Below are positions 34,649 to 46,946 of a DNA stretch of 64,000 bases, piece by piece. Within the stretch, counting starts at the first letter, position 1. Each line of letters opens with the position of its first letter. Below the pieces are notes generated by a model that saw only the letters and a list, made by a program, of their open reading frames with translations, was not told the origin of the DNA and searched no databases. Origin of the DNA: Emmonsiellopsis sp. PD_33 (lineage: Eukaryota; Ascomycota; Eurotiomycetes; Onygenales; Ajellomycetaceae); NCBI GenBank assembly GCA_032988165.1, contig JANTQF010000149.1, forward strand, positions 18,751 through 82,750, in the 5' to 3' direction. The position numbers and the translations under genes were made by a program.

Positions 34649-36118
34649 TCAGGCTTTGGATGCGGCTGCCTCGGGGGGGTCCACATATTCATAACAGAGG
34701 TAGCCACCCTGGATATCCAACACGTCGGCGATCGTTTGGTTGGGGATCATGCCAGATACGTGGAGGACGTGTGTCAAGGTAGTCTCGGTGCCCGGATCGC
34801 CGTCGGCGCCGGTTGGTTTCCTAAATGTATGCATATATCGTCAGCGTGGAACAAACAAGGGGCGCCGTCAATCGAAGATTCTTGTCGAAGACAAAGAAGG
34901 AATGGCATCATAAGTATCTCTAGTGCCGTACGAACGAATAATGAACTTACGGGATATGATCTGGCAGCACAGGGAACTCGGCATCGTCAGCCATGATATT
35001 CGGCCCGCTGATAGAGGTTGTGCGTGCCTCCTTGTCCATGGCCTGCCAATCCGCCCAGATCTTATCGAGCCATGTGTGGTGCAGGTAGAAGAGCGGGTCA
35101 CCAGGACTGGCTACCTTATCTGACATCTAAATTCCCGCCCCAAAGAACGGCAGCAGTTAGTTGTTTTCTGTGCCAACGGAAAAAAGGAAAAGGAAAAATT
35201 GTCCCTACCACACCACCTGCTAAACCCCCAACCCCCAAATGTCCACCATCGTGAGGACGAGCATGTATGCACGTCCAGGCATCCTCCCACTCCTCTTTCT
35301 CCATACAAGCATCGATCTCGGCCTGTGTAGTCCACTGACTAGCAGACTCCGTCACGCCGCGTTGGATGCAGTGATCAGTGAAGGTGTAATTCGGCCCGAT
35401 GTGGTTCACGTAGTCCACGAAGGGCCCATTGGTAATGCAGCCATCGGATTCTCTACCGTTGCCTCCAAAGCCGTGGATGGGGTCGAGAAGAACGGAGGAT
35501 AGAAAATCTCCTGAATCCAGCTGCTCGTACCAGTATCTGTTTTTCGCGTGTGAGATTGGTTTGAAGGAGTGTGTTGGACTCTGGCAAAACTCACGGTTGA
35601 TGGCCTTTGTAACCACACTCGGTGCGGAGGAGGGTTTCATGGGCATGCATGTAGAAACGGTGGAAGGGCAGGAATGCGGCCTGATTCCAATTGTCAGAGG
35701 AGTCTAGTTTAACAAATAATACGAAATGCATCCCATGATATCGAAACTCGGGGGTTTCCCCTAAGCAATCCGTACCACATAGTGAGTAGAATAAGCCTGT
35801 AAGGCATGCGCAGACTGGAGCTCGTCGAAACGGGTGTGAATGAATGGCAATTCTGAGCCGGACGGAAGTTCCATCAAACACTTCTCAGCCTTGATATAGG
35901 CCCGCTTTTCCTTGTTCGTGAACGTGTGCCTACATTGTAGATGGCATAGTATTAACAAGTGACAATTTGAATATCTCGCCCGGGAGTTTAGTTTCATCAT
36001 TTCGTTCCACTCACCATGCTCGCCTTTGACCAGGCTTGGTGCATTTATGAGCTCCAGCCGCAACAGTCCCTACTAACGATAGCGCAACAGTGAGGAGTTT
36101 TTGAATCGACGGAGCCAT
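34649..36118 (-). CDS. secreted tyrosinase-family type-3 copper oxidase
   Basis: Binuclear-copper monophenol/o-diphenol oxidase fold. Six exons: 36118-36015, 35929-35776, 35680-35595, 35536-35209, 35126-34951, 34820-34649 (339 aa). The N-terminus (KLLTVALSLVGTVAAGA) is a signal peptide. CuA histidines: His76 (SAHALQ), His84 (THYV) and His93 (AAFLPFHRFYMHAHE); the 84-93 spacing of nine is canonical and fixes the exon 2/3 junction. CuB: His210 and His214 in PHDGGHLGVGG, and His240/241 in SPGDPLFYLHHTWLDKIW. It is a short fungal form, without the long C-terminal shielding domain of classical tyrosinases, so it may be made active. Substrate unknown: melanin-type phenols or an o-aminophenol/natural-product step are both possible. 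Next upstream on the same strand is an AflY-like oxidoreductase. Confidence 0.93.
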
Positions 36119-36995
36119 GGTGGTTTCTCGAATGACTCGAGCAAGCTCAAGAACGGATATCGAACTTTAAAAGGACGCGAAACAGCATATGTATGGACGT
36201 CTTTGACGAGGGGCGCATCCGACGCGTATATATAGCAGATATCTCATCTCCGAATATCCTGGCTGGTCGCTCGAAGCGCTTGCCAGGTGCAACACTCAGG
36301 CCGTCATCGGGAAGCATGCATGGACTGCCCGGTTAAATTGCCTGGGAGCAGAATTCGAAAGCATTTCTCTGAAACAGTAGAAAACGGGTGGGATTTGTCC
36401 CTAGAGGGCGGTGTGCATGGGTGCATGTCTCTGGCTGAGAGAATCGGTCCGTCGTCCGATCCATCCCTTACTATAGTATTTAAGGCAGATCGTGGAAAAT
36501 TTGGGGCCACTTGGGATGGTTAGCCGATAGGTATGAGAACTATATCGGAACAAGATTATCTTCGGCATGGCGAATCTTAAAAGTTCCGAATATGGGGCCG
36601 GTCGGGGGGTTGATTGCGGCGCCACAAGGCGGAAGACCGATCTCGTCGATTAGCGAAAGATAATCTTGGAGATAGCGCGGTAGGAATTTATAACCACAAT
36701 ATAGATACATTATCAACCATTATCAACTTATTATAAACTAGAATCAACATGCCAAAAACAACAAAGGACCAAGACGAGTCTCATTTCAGCAAGCCCTTAA
36801 GATGACTTCATGTCATATTTACTTACTACCCGTTAAGCCTCTACCAATTTGGTATCACAAGCTAGTAGACAGGAATCGTACGACTCCAAGTCTCGTTCGT
36901 CCAAGCCAATTTCGAAGCAACCACGGTACATCGAAGATCATTCCGAAGGAAATGAATACTGTCCATAATATGGTCACTCACATCGGTAAGCTCCG
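36119..36995. other. intergenic: tyrosinase promoter and AflY-like 3' flank
   Basis: 877 bp between two minus-strand genes. The stretch 36660-36745 is AT-rich. No additional gene is supported. Confidence 0.45.
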
Positions 36996-39609
36996 TTACA
37001 ACCTCGCCCTCTCCTCAACGCCTTGCCACGCCTGCGGAAATCCAACATTCATCAGCCACATCGACCCGTTGTCACGTTTGTTTTCGATGGAATCCAAAAC
37101 TACAGTGATGACACCATATGTTAGCATCCGTAATTGGGCAACAATTTGTCCTTCTCTTTTCAGCTCTGAAATGCTCCAGGATCGTAACGTCCACAAGTTA
37201 GGGTAACAGTCCAACAGAGGCATGGGTTGGGCGCGGAAGCAGGGATGAGAGGGTTTCAATGCAGGAACGGGGACGGGGAATAAATATTTCAGGGACGAAA
37301 GTTTTAGACAGGGGATGGAGGGGAGAGTAGCATGCAACTTGGTTTAGACGGGAGGGGGTTGCTTTTTCGTTTCTTTTTTGCTTTTCGCAGAAGAAGTGTT
37401 CTGGAACTTGAGGCCATGCATATGCAGGGGCAAATGAAACTTGAAGGGGATACACATTTAGCGTTGGTTTGGTGGACAGGGGAGCAAGGGAGTCTCCGTA
37501 GGGCCGATGTAACTCCGTACCCCCTGCATGGTCGACCAACCCCTCAAGCGGGTAGAGACTTCAAAGACGGGGAAACATCGAGCAGTAACAGCAGAGTTAT
37601 CCCCTCGTTCATGTAAGAAAGACAAGGGTGATTCAACCATGTGGAAAGTAAACCTCGAGAGCCGAAACTGGAATCGGGGACCTTTTGCTTAAAACCAGGG
37701 TAGCACTCACCCATGTTTGCCAATTTAACCCACATATCACCCCTGATAGGGAATGCCTCTTTATACTTCTCCTCCTCCTCGAACGGCTTACACAACTTTT
37801 CGCCATACGCGAGCGATCGGATCAACTTCACCACGTGTCCGTCATCACCCGGATGATTAATAGCTTTCGAGAATATCTTCTCCCACGACAGGCTAGGTTT
37901 GTAGTGTGTAATATCCTCTGGACGAGGTTCCAAGCAGCCGCGAGCAGCGCATTGTAGGAGGTCCATACGACCCTTCCACTCCAAGATGCGAAGTTTGTTT
38001 TGCGTGCTAAGCCACGGCTGGGAAATGAACGAACGGAGGAAGATTGCACTGGTTACACAGTGCAGGAGGAAGAAGTCGAATTTGATCCGCTTATCTGGGC
38101 GCTGCGACGTGCCAGCGAAATACACTATATCAGTTTTAATTAGCCCAGCCGTCTTCTTGTTTTCCAACTGGGGGTTTGGATTTGAGATAGGTTGCAAGCA
38201 AGGTTTTGTTCCTTGCGCAGGAGAACCCTAGAGAAGTGTGCACGGTGATCGTGCACGTAATAACACCCATGCACGTAATGATGGGAGGGGTAAATTAGCA
38301 AGAAGAGTCCACGATTTCGACCTTACCGATAGCATTGAGCAATTCCGCTAGCTTTTCCTCGATCTGGTCGGGGCCCACGGAGAACTGACTGGCAATTTTA
38401 ATCATCTCTTCGGGGGCACGAGCCATCACTCCGTCGAAAATTTTATTATCGTCATCCCAACGAATGGATGAACGGAGCTTGTCATTCGAGCGAATTTCCT
38501 TCTGGAGCTGAACCAGGGATTCCTTGCCTTCTTTCCCGATGCCGCCTGCTGCCTGTTCTGCTGGTACAAGGAATGGGCGATAAAGTGCTTCATGGACGGC
38601 GGTTTGCGCAAGGGCCTCAGCGACAATGGCTGGCTGATTAAATTCAACGCCAAATCCCAGATGAATAAAAGGATGGACGAGTCCTGTAGGGGTTCAGTAC
38701 GTCACATTGACAGAGAGTCGCAGCGAGGGAGCGTTAAGGGACGAACCTCCGTAAAGCCGGACAAACATATCGTCCGCGACATCATCTCCAGCAAACACAT
38801 ACTCATTAAGGACGGCTCCGATACCCTTGGCATCGATCTGGCGTTGGAAGAAGGCCAGGAAATGAGGATAGTTATTTCCGTTCCCTATAAGAGCTTTGAA
38901 GTTCCCCTTGTCGCTGAGCTGAGCTACCTTCGTTTCATCAACTGGGCGACTGGGTTGTTGCATATGGACGTCATTGCCATAAGCTTTTTGTACCTCTTCA
39001 GGGGTCCCGCCTAGCGCGTAGATGGTAAGAAGGTGGTGGGGAATATGGTCTAGACACCGTTAATACTTGAGCAACCCAAGGGCCTTGTCAATCGATATCG
39101 TTAAAGAAAGTGAAGATAACCTTTATATCCCTAAGGTGGGATATACAGGCCTAACTGAGGTATCAGAGGTGGCAGATCTAATCCGACACGCATAAAATGA
39201 AGGGCATATAAGATTGAAACCACATACTATGAAAGCCTCTATCGTTGAAGAAAACATGATGTCTCTCCATATCCGCCTTAAGGAGCTCAGATACCTTTTG
39301 TGCAGCATCAGCTGTCTGCATCAACCCCAGCACTCCCGTGTCATTTGTAGACACATTAGGCAGAGTGGCGGTAGCCATAGTTCTGATCTGTCGTGGCAAA
39401 CTTAGACCGGCCAAGGGGATATGCAAAGGATATATGCCGATCTTAGATAGATGAAGCGACCTGGCAGTTACTCCTTCTAGCTTCGGGATAGTCCTATTGC
39501 TCAAAAAAGAGGTGGATATCCTCCGTAGCAGTGACGGTGACCGCGCAAATGATAGTGGCGTACAAGGTCGTAAGGTTGAAAGGACGTCGGGCATGTAAAA
39601 GGGTCTCAT
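36996..39609 (-). CDS. AflY / questin-oxidase-like (DUF4243) oxidoreductase
   Basis: Family of fungal oxygenases that includes questin oxidase (ring-opening) and AflY/HypA of aflatoxin synthesis (Baeyer-Villiger-type step). Five exons: 39609-39228, 39049-38747, 38683-38327, 38124-37711, 37099-36996 (519 aa; 442 aa from the second good ATG at 39378). Family blocks: ERHHVFFNDRGFHNHIPHHL then LLTIYALGGTPEEVQ; NFKALIGNGNNYPHFLAFF; NEYVFAGD; GGLVHPFIHLGFGVEF; IVYFAGTSQRPDKRIKFDF; FISQPWLSTQNKLRILEWK; final segment NVGFPQAWQGVEERARL. The first 77 residues (Arg-rich, few acids) look like a mitochondrial presequence. Introns of 178, 63, 202 and 611 nt are long for this window. It may work with the neighbouring tyrosinase; this is inference. 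Many genomes have solitary members, so a metabolic cluster is not proven. Confidence 0.88.
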
Positions 39610-40651
39610 AGGCCGTGAGTTCTTTCACCTCGTCGGTTCTCCAATGCGGCAGGCGATGAGTTTTTTATATAGGAATTCGAATGACCAGCCAACGACGGGA
39701 GGGAAGTCAAGAGATATATTCCAGTAGCTTTATTGAGCGGAATCGTGTAAGAGCCAAGGGCGGAATACGGAATGCGGGGAAAGCAATTAGATCAAAAGCC
39801 CTGGAAGATCCAACTCGGAGACTTTAATCGCCGACAATTACCCCTTGCGATGCTCCGTCTTTGCATTCCAAGATCAATCGGCATGTGGCACAGGGGAACC
39901 AGTTTGATGCTTGATACCAGAAAGGTACATCTCCAAACTCAAACACGACCGCGGAACACGCTGCGAAAGTTTCCCATTCCCCGCATCAATTGCAAGACAA
40001 AGGCAGACCGGGACAGCTGCGTCATATATTCATCGTCGGTGTCACTCGCTGGTACCTCCGTGCCCGGGTTAACCCAGTTCTTCAAGAGCCGGCTGCGGCA
40101 AGAAACGGAGATATTCAGCCTCAGTAGCGTTATGTAGGGCTTTTGGGTCTGGAATTATTGGCCTTTAGTAAGCTAAGATACCGTCGAATACGATGAGAAC
40201 GGCATCCGTCGCGTCGTCGGACGTCCTCTGGGCCGAATTGATGGCGGGTGGTTGGTCTGGACGGTGTATTCTTATAAATCGACTGGTAGGTCGGTGCTAT
40301 GTGATTCCGAGGCGGGTTTAGGAGAAGAACTGCTGTCTGAACATGGCCGTTGGACGCAAGTTGACGGGTGCCAGTGAAGGATCGATCAGTCGAGATTTTG
40401 ATATGATTGATATGATTGATAAGTTTGCGGGGTGAGGAGCCACCACCAGCGCTAGAAGGCTAGGATGGAACCAGCCCTGATGGCAGATTTAACTACATTC
40501 CAGCTGGCGATATTACAGAGGGTGAGAGTGTAGAATAGCTATAATAGTATATGCATATATCATTGTGATTGAGCCAACTTAAATATAGCAAAACGCCTAG
40601 ATAAACATTGTCTATTCAAAACATTTCTGCCACCCTTACTATATATCCCCC
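39610..40651. other. 1.04-kb intergenic region
   Basis: Holds the promoter of the AflY-like gene and the 3' flank of the symporter gene. A 121-codon frame at 39772 overlaps nothing else but has no motif and unlikely composition; not called. Confidence 0.45.
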
Positions 40652-43042
40652 CTACTGATCCACAACTGTCTCTTCCCCCCTCCTCCCTCTAACCTCTTTC
40701 CAAACCTCCGCAAAAAGCTGCTTGAAAAACCCGGCAGTCTCCACAACCGGCAGCACCACACAGATACCTACCGCACAAAACACCCAAAGGAAAGAAATGG
40801 TGATCCAGGCAGTAAAGAAGCCCTTGGAGAATATGTAATGCGAAAAGAACAGAGGTAGCGGAACGATTATGTCCATGCAGAGAGTTAGCACTGTTGCTGA
40901 TATCCAAGCAACCTTGAGTGCTCCCTGAAGACTCTTGGGATCTGCCTCTGCAGATGTCTCTGCAGTCGTTTCCTTCTCTTCGTCCTGTACTGGAAGGGTG
41001 ACGTGGGTTTTTGGTTCGTCCGCCTTCGTTTCATCAGTCTTTGGCTCATAACCCGTCTTAGAGTTAGTATCTGTGATGCTAGCCTGACTGCTCCCACTCC
41101 CACTCCCACCTTGAAAGACACTCTCGATAACAGGCGCGTTGATAGCCCTGGTAGCCTCCCAATCGAAATCATCCGGCTTCATCAACGAAACAACAATACT
41201 GACAATCATCCCCGTGAAAACAGAAGCCAAACATCCCGCTAGAGCCGGATATACTTGGCCAGTGGTATAAATCGTGATGGCCCCATAGAGGACCTTAGTC
41301 TCCACCAGCCAGGCAATAAGGCCCGCAACCAGGCCACCAATGGCACCGCTGATTGCCCCGGCTTTACTCTGCCTTTTCCACGTCACCGCGAACGCGGCTG
41401 GGAACACGGCGCCGCCGACAAGCAGGCCCATTGTGTAATACAGCCAACCCAGGTCGATGCCGATAACATTCCATATACAGGCAATCCCGGCCATGAGCAC
41501 CCCGAAGGCGCAGATCATAATGTGGGAGACGAATATTAGCTGATTCGGCGTCGCTTCTGGCTTTATGTACGCCTTGTATATGTCGAATGTGGCAATGGAG
41601 GAGACGGCAATAAGCTCTGCAGACGAAGAAGAGGTGACGGCCATGAACAGCGTGATAAGCATGGCCACGGCACCGTTCTTGCCTAACAAAGCGGCTGCTG
41701 CAAAGGGAGCTGCCAGCCCAGAGCTGACCTGGCTTTTGCTCATGGGTTCTGGATAGGTTGGGAAACTGGGGTTATCGGTGAGAGCGACGGCTGCTAGTCC
41801 CATGGTCGTGGCGAATCCGAATGGAATCGCGAACCAGGCCAATCCACCTAGAATGTATGCTCGAACTGCGGTTGTTGGGCGACTAGCGATGGCCCGTTGC
41901 CAATATCCCTGATCCAGGAAGACCGTACCCAACCCGGAGCACATCGTAATGACGCCGAAAACAAGCCCGGAGTTTGATTTGAGTGTGACATAGGATCCAT
42001 CCCAGTTTCCGGCTACGGGGCGGACCAGGGCAGCTTTTTGAAGAAGCTCATACATTGTCATCGGTGAGCCGATGAGCGGATTGGTGGCGTATGCTGAGAA
42101 CATGAAGTAAAGGATGATGATCATGATGATAACGGTATGCGAATAGTCACCTATTGTCTCAGTTAGTGCACGCTCGGTGCTAAAATTCCTCTCACGCCAT
42201 ATCAGGTGCCCAGAGCCAGATGCTTCACTGATACATACACAAGAACGTCGCCCGTAGCCCTCCTAGCACAACGTACACACACACTCCAAGTGGAATCAAG
42301 AAGATAGCAGCGTAAACGTTCACTCCCGTTAGAGCGTTGACAACCGCACTCCCACTAAGAAGCAGCTGACTGGCAACTAGGATATTGCACAAAAGCCCAA
42401 AGAATATAAAAACGACGTGGGTCGCTGTTCCATAGCGGTACTTGATGATTTCCAGGAACGTATGGCACCGGGGCGCATTCTGTTTGACTTTGCAAGCAAG
42501 GACGGAGAACATGAAGATTTGAATAGTTGCTCCTGCAGCATCTGTCTCTGACCGTCAGTTCTTTTATTCCCTATGGAATCGCCTATTGTCTCTACTAACA
42601 CTGCTATAGATTAGCCTCCCCCCATAGAATATTATGAGCACTTAAGAGTTTGAAAAAAAGCTTACCCAGAACGGCCCAGAAATCCCAAACTGATACCCAA
42701 CGGTAGCACTCTGCAACAGTGTCGCCGCCCATGTCCACGCAGAAACAATGCCACTGGCAATGAGGCCGGGTTTGACGCTTCTGCTTGCGGTATTGAACTC
42801 CTCGCTCTTTTTTGTTGAATAGCCAGTGTACCGATTCTATACACATTCAAACGGAGAATCTAATGAGCAACAAAATCTTCCTCGGGGAAACCCCGCTGGA
42901 ACTCGGTATGGACATCGGCCTCCTTGTTCCTTACCTGGATATAAGAAATGCAACACATCAACCCCGCGAAGAAAAACCCGATGCCGACGACAACTCCATA
43001 TCCGACACCTTCAGGCAATATCGGCGACAATTGGGAGGACAT
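40652..43042 (-). CDS. sodium:solute symporter family, DUR3-like urea/polyamine transporter
   Basis: Plasma-membrane active transporter; the DUR3/UreA branch imports urea with protons, and some members carry polyamines. Four exons: 43042-42935, 42836-42666, 42545-42239, 42150-40652 (694 aa, the usual size). Exon 1 gives the first membrane helix (GYGVVVGIGFFFAGLMCCIS). Exon 2 has the family region NRYTGYSTKKSEEFNTASRS and VSAWTWAATLLQSATVGY. Exon 3 has GATIQIFMFSVLACKVKQNA and HTFLEIIKYRYGTATH. Exon 4 carries the remaining helices and an acidic Lys/Thr/Glu-rich loop around 590-625 before the last two helices. The exon 2/3 junction is uncertain: the frame is kept only with an unusual GAG acceptor (42547-42546), giving FW-TDAAGAT. 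Six GATA-type sites lie upstream, as expected for nitrogen control. Confidence 0.88.
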
Positions 43043-44297
43043 GATTCGAAATATGAGAACCAACCAGCTCCTTGTTTGTTGGCTTCTCAAGATCGATTTT
43101 AAAAATAGAAAGAACGTCGAAGAAGCTGCTCGATGAAGAATGGGCCAAGTGGGATATATAATACCCAATTCGTACGAGCCAGTCAAGCCCAACGCGGGCA
43201 GGTAGATGTGTGGGATATCTATCCACCTCCCCTTATCCAGATGAACGAATACCGTTCATCATTACCAGGATAGTAGCTGGTCCAGAAGCCGGGCTCATTA
43301 ATGCGGCGACTCATGTAGCCGTGAAACGGCTATCTCCATATTTCCGCTGATAAGAAATGTGGAATCTTGTCACTGAGCGTGAGCAGATGCGAGGGGGTGA
43401 TAAGTAGTTAGAGCTGTCTTTTGTGGGGACTGAGAGGCGGGGGAACATTCTGCGATATCAGGATCAGTTTGCTGTTTTGGGATGCAGGGGCATGGATGCC
43501 GTTGTCAACATATCAGATGGATATCACAACGGGAAGCTTTGGGGTTGTAGGATGGATACTGCCCGATGAAATGTGGGAGCTCGACTGTATTGCACCTCCT
43601 TCCTCTTCCTTGCGACGTCAACCACTACAAAGCCATTGTTATAACGGTGGTATGGACCCTGAGAGGGTTTTATCGCATAGACATGTTGCGCATAAAGTTG
43701 TGAAAGCATCGGCATCAGCGTATCATAGATTAATTGAGGCTGATTGGTCGGAGTAGTTGATTATTCTGGAGAAGCTGACAGCGAGGGATCTCCATCGATA
43801 AGGGAACGTGTCTGATAAGGGCTTCCAACAACCGATGATAGTAAGGGGTGATCCCATACTGACCTGCCAGATATAGTTAAGCTGCAGTAGTTCGGTCGGG
43901 GCTAAAGGTTAGCACAACACACAAGCTTCTATTGATAAGAAGAAGTGGGAGATGACTGCATGTTTGCATCATAGTCAACCTTCCTGGTAGGTATGAAAAA
44001 ACGGAGTAAATAGTCAAGATACCAAAATATTGTGAACCAAAATCCAATTCTATTGATACACGCTACTTACTAAATAGTAGTAGCATTGGCGCCATGGAAA
44101 GCAGCATCGTACCAGAAGCAAGCAATCAGGCAATTTGTTTAAGGAAATGATGCCACACTGCGCATGCGGAGAGGATCCCATACAATTAATTGCTCGTAAG
44201 GTCAACTTCCAGAACGCCAGGAGTTAAATCATTCTCTTCTATCCATATGTCCAACATATGGTAGATAAAAAGCAGTAGAGGTGTATGCTTTCTAACA
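43043..44297. other. 1.25-kb upstream region of the symporter gene
   Basis: Between the symporter start and the ssl2 stop, both on the minus strand. It carries the GATA cluster listed separately. No other gene is supported. Confidence 0.5.
43330..43939. promoter_or_regulatory. cluster of HGATAR sites (AreA/GATA-factor type) upstream of the DUR3-like gene
   Basis: TGATAAG at 43348-43354, 43398-43404, 43813-43819 and 43933-43939, CGATAAG at 43796-43802, and AGATAG on the minus strand at 43330-43335. All lie 290-900 bp upstream of the symporter ATG. AreA/GATA factors activate urea uptake genes in filamentous fungi under nitrogen limitation; use here is inferred from motif density and gene identity. 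Confidence 0.55.
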
Positions 44298-46946
44298 TCA
44301 CTTGTCTAGACTAGACATCGCCTTCTTCCTCTTCTCGCGATCCCTCGCGATTTTCTTGAATAGCGGGTGATGGCCCACCTTCTCCTTCAGCTGTTTATTC
44401 CTGCTCTTATTGTGTTCGATATACGCCATATCCTCGCCGCCAGCCAAGCCACTCAAGGTGGCAGCGCTGCGTTTGACCGCAGCCTTCTTCGCCGCGGCTC
44501 GAGCTTTTGGCCCTCCAGAGCGTTCACTGAAAAGATCGTCTACGACCTCTTCGACGGCTGCAGATGTTTCATTTTGCAGCATAACTTCCTGAAGAAGTTC
44601 CCGGCGTTCGGCTGGCGTGGCATACGCGAGACCTTCCAGGTTTTCGATACCCTCTAGATGCGTGATCACCTTGAACGCGTATCCTTGGTCAACTAAGAAA
44701 GCTTGACGTTTGGAGGAGTAGAACATCTCATCAGTATCCTTTGATACTAGAGAATAGAAGAAGGCGTTGAAACCCTCATCGTTCCTACGTTTTGCTCGTA
44801 GGATACGTCCCAGGCGCTGGGCCTCTTGACGACGAGAACCATAATGCGACGAGATCTGGATCAAGCACGTGGCTTCTGGTAGATCGAGCGAGGTATCGCC
44901 GATCTTAGACAGGAAAATCGTGTTGACCTGTTCGTTATGCTGGAAGTTCTCCAGGATACGTAAACGTTCGTTCTGAGGCGTGCCACCGTAGATGTAAGCC
45001 TTGTTCAGTTTCAGTGCATACCGTTCGAGGGCGTACACGTTATCAGAGAAAACAATCACTTTGTCTCCACGTTTCTCGTGATAATCTATCAAGAACTGGC
45101 AAGCCTGGAACTTCCTCGGATTCATGATATATAGCAAGGCTGCCTTTCTCGATTTCTCACGCATATACTCGGTGTAGAATTCCGTAGTCATGGGGCACCA
45201 CACCTCAGCACACTGGACTTTAGCGATGTGTCCCTGCTCAGCTAACTCCATCCAGTTCGCTTCATACAGCTTTGGACCAATCAAAAAATTCAAATCTTTG
45301 ATCTTGTCGTCTTCACGGAGAAGGGTTGCCGTAAGACCAAGCTTTGTTTGAGTTGCGATTGCTGAGGTGACTTTTCGGAACATGGAAGCCGGAACGACGT
45401 GGACCTCATCTAGGATCATCAAACCCCATTCTCTTGACTGCATCCAGTCCATCATTTTCTCCGCATCATGGGATCGCGCTCTGGTCTGTGATACCATGGA
45501 GTAGGTGGATACGATTATTCCGGTATTTCTCCGGAACTTCTCCTTGTTGTCGGATGTGAAGACCGCGATGTCACTGGGATCAATATTTGACCATCGGAGA
45601 AATTCGTTCCTCCATTGAACAACAGACATCGAGCTAGTGCAAAGGATAATCGTGCCCCTCTTGATGGTACAGGCTGCAGTGATTCCTACTAAGGTTTTTC
45701 CAGCACCACAAGGCAGGACGATAATCCCACTCTTAGCGCGTCCATTACCAAACATTTTACTCAAGCTTTTCTCTTGATAGCTTCGAATTTGAGCATTTGG
45801 TTTCAAATCAATGTCTAGGGTAGGATTGATTTCATCATTTCGAAAATCGTATTCCTCTAGCGCAGGACAACCCATGCTTTGGCAACGAGCTTTGACTGCT
45901 TCCACAGCAGTGTTGGGGATCTCAAAACTGTGAACCTGGGCCGCGTCGTCGTCATCATCTTCTTCCCTCAAATCAACCAGTAGGTCATCTTCCTTAGGGC
46001 GCCCGTTGGGCTCACCATCTGTAGGCTTCTGGTCCGGGTTCTGTTTCACACCAGCCGCATCTTTCGTACCGGGAATAACCAGCCCTCCCATTTTCGGGGC
46101 AGCCTGTTGTATTATCCCTTCTGAATTCTGTAGTCTCTGCGGGCCAATGACTTCATCCTGAAGAAGCATCTGCAGCGTCGCGGGATCCGAGCTCTCAACG
46201 AAAAATCTATTGTATTTCAGAACGACCTTAATCTTTCCGTAAGACTTGGTGAAGTCGACGATGAAGGACTTTATCGCCTCTGGAAGAGGTGTCTTCGACA
46301 GACGGTCTAGAAAGTTGATGATATCTCCAGGCAGCAGACCAACTGACACGGCAGCATAAAGACTGTTCCCGGTCAACCGATACTCGTGAAGATGGGTAGG
46401 TCTCGATAGCGGCTCGGCGATGGTCGTGAGGAAATCCTGTGCCTGGGACGCAAGGGGTGAGAAGCTTTCGAGAGTTATAGTTCCTTTCAACGGCTCGATC
46501 CATAGTGGTCGATTCGCATGATCAGGCTTCAAGGGCAGCGAGGAGAAGTCTTTGTAACCGAAATGCGGATCTTGACGCTGGACTTGCGCTTTCTTGTTAC
46601 GGCTGAAGGCCTGGAGAGAGAACTTCTCTACCACCTCTGTGGGGGGCAATAGGTATGAGTTCAGTAACAAATACCTCAATTATCGCCGCAGAAGCCATAG
46701 TCACCCAGCAAACAAGCCTAAGCTCACCTTTCAGATTATCACCATCATAATCACTGTCTTCCGCTCCGTGATCCGAATACTCATCGCTGCTGAGCACGCT
46801 TTGTGGCGTGGAACCTGGAACTGGCGTCGCCCGTTTGGAGGCCCTTGCAGAGCGACCACCTAACAAAGCTGGTCAGCGACAGTCAAAGCAAACCCTAGTA
46901 AACAAGGGATTAGCATACTGTCGGCCGCCTTCCTCTTGGCAGGCAT
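44298..46946 (-). CDS. ssl2: TFIIH DNA helicase/translocase Ssl2 (XPB, Rad25)
   Basis: 3'-5' SF2 translocase of TFIIH that opens promoters and acts in nucleotide excision repair. Three exons: 46946-46919, 46859-46728, 46636-44298 (832 aa; yeast Ssl2 is 843). The N-terminus has a basic MPAKRKAAD and an acidic stretch. A damage-recognition-like N-terminal domain starts FSSLPLKPDHANRPLWIEP. Helicase motif I is LPCGAGKTLVGI (about 362), the Walker B/DEAH-type box is LDEVHVVPASMFR (about 462), motif III TATLLRED, a thumb region LNFLIGPKLYEANWMEL, and motifs V-VI LSKIGDTSLDLPEA and SRRQEAQRLGRILRAK. The tail is Lys-rich. All motifs are intact. Divergent from a DUF4748-type gene 647 bp away. Confidence 0.96.

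Noticed and set aside
37544..37710. read-through of the AflY-like frame into intron 4 (ends at a stop)
   Set aside because: The family C-terminus is found in the exon at 36996-37099, and splice sites and phase fit that choice.
39772..40137. 121-codon plus-strand frame
   Set aside because: No motif, irregular composition, and no supporting context.
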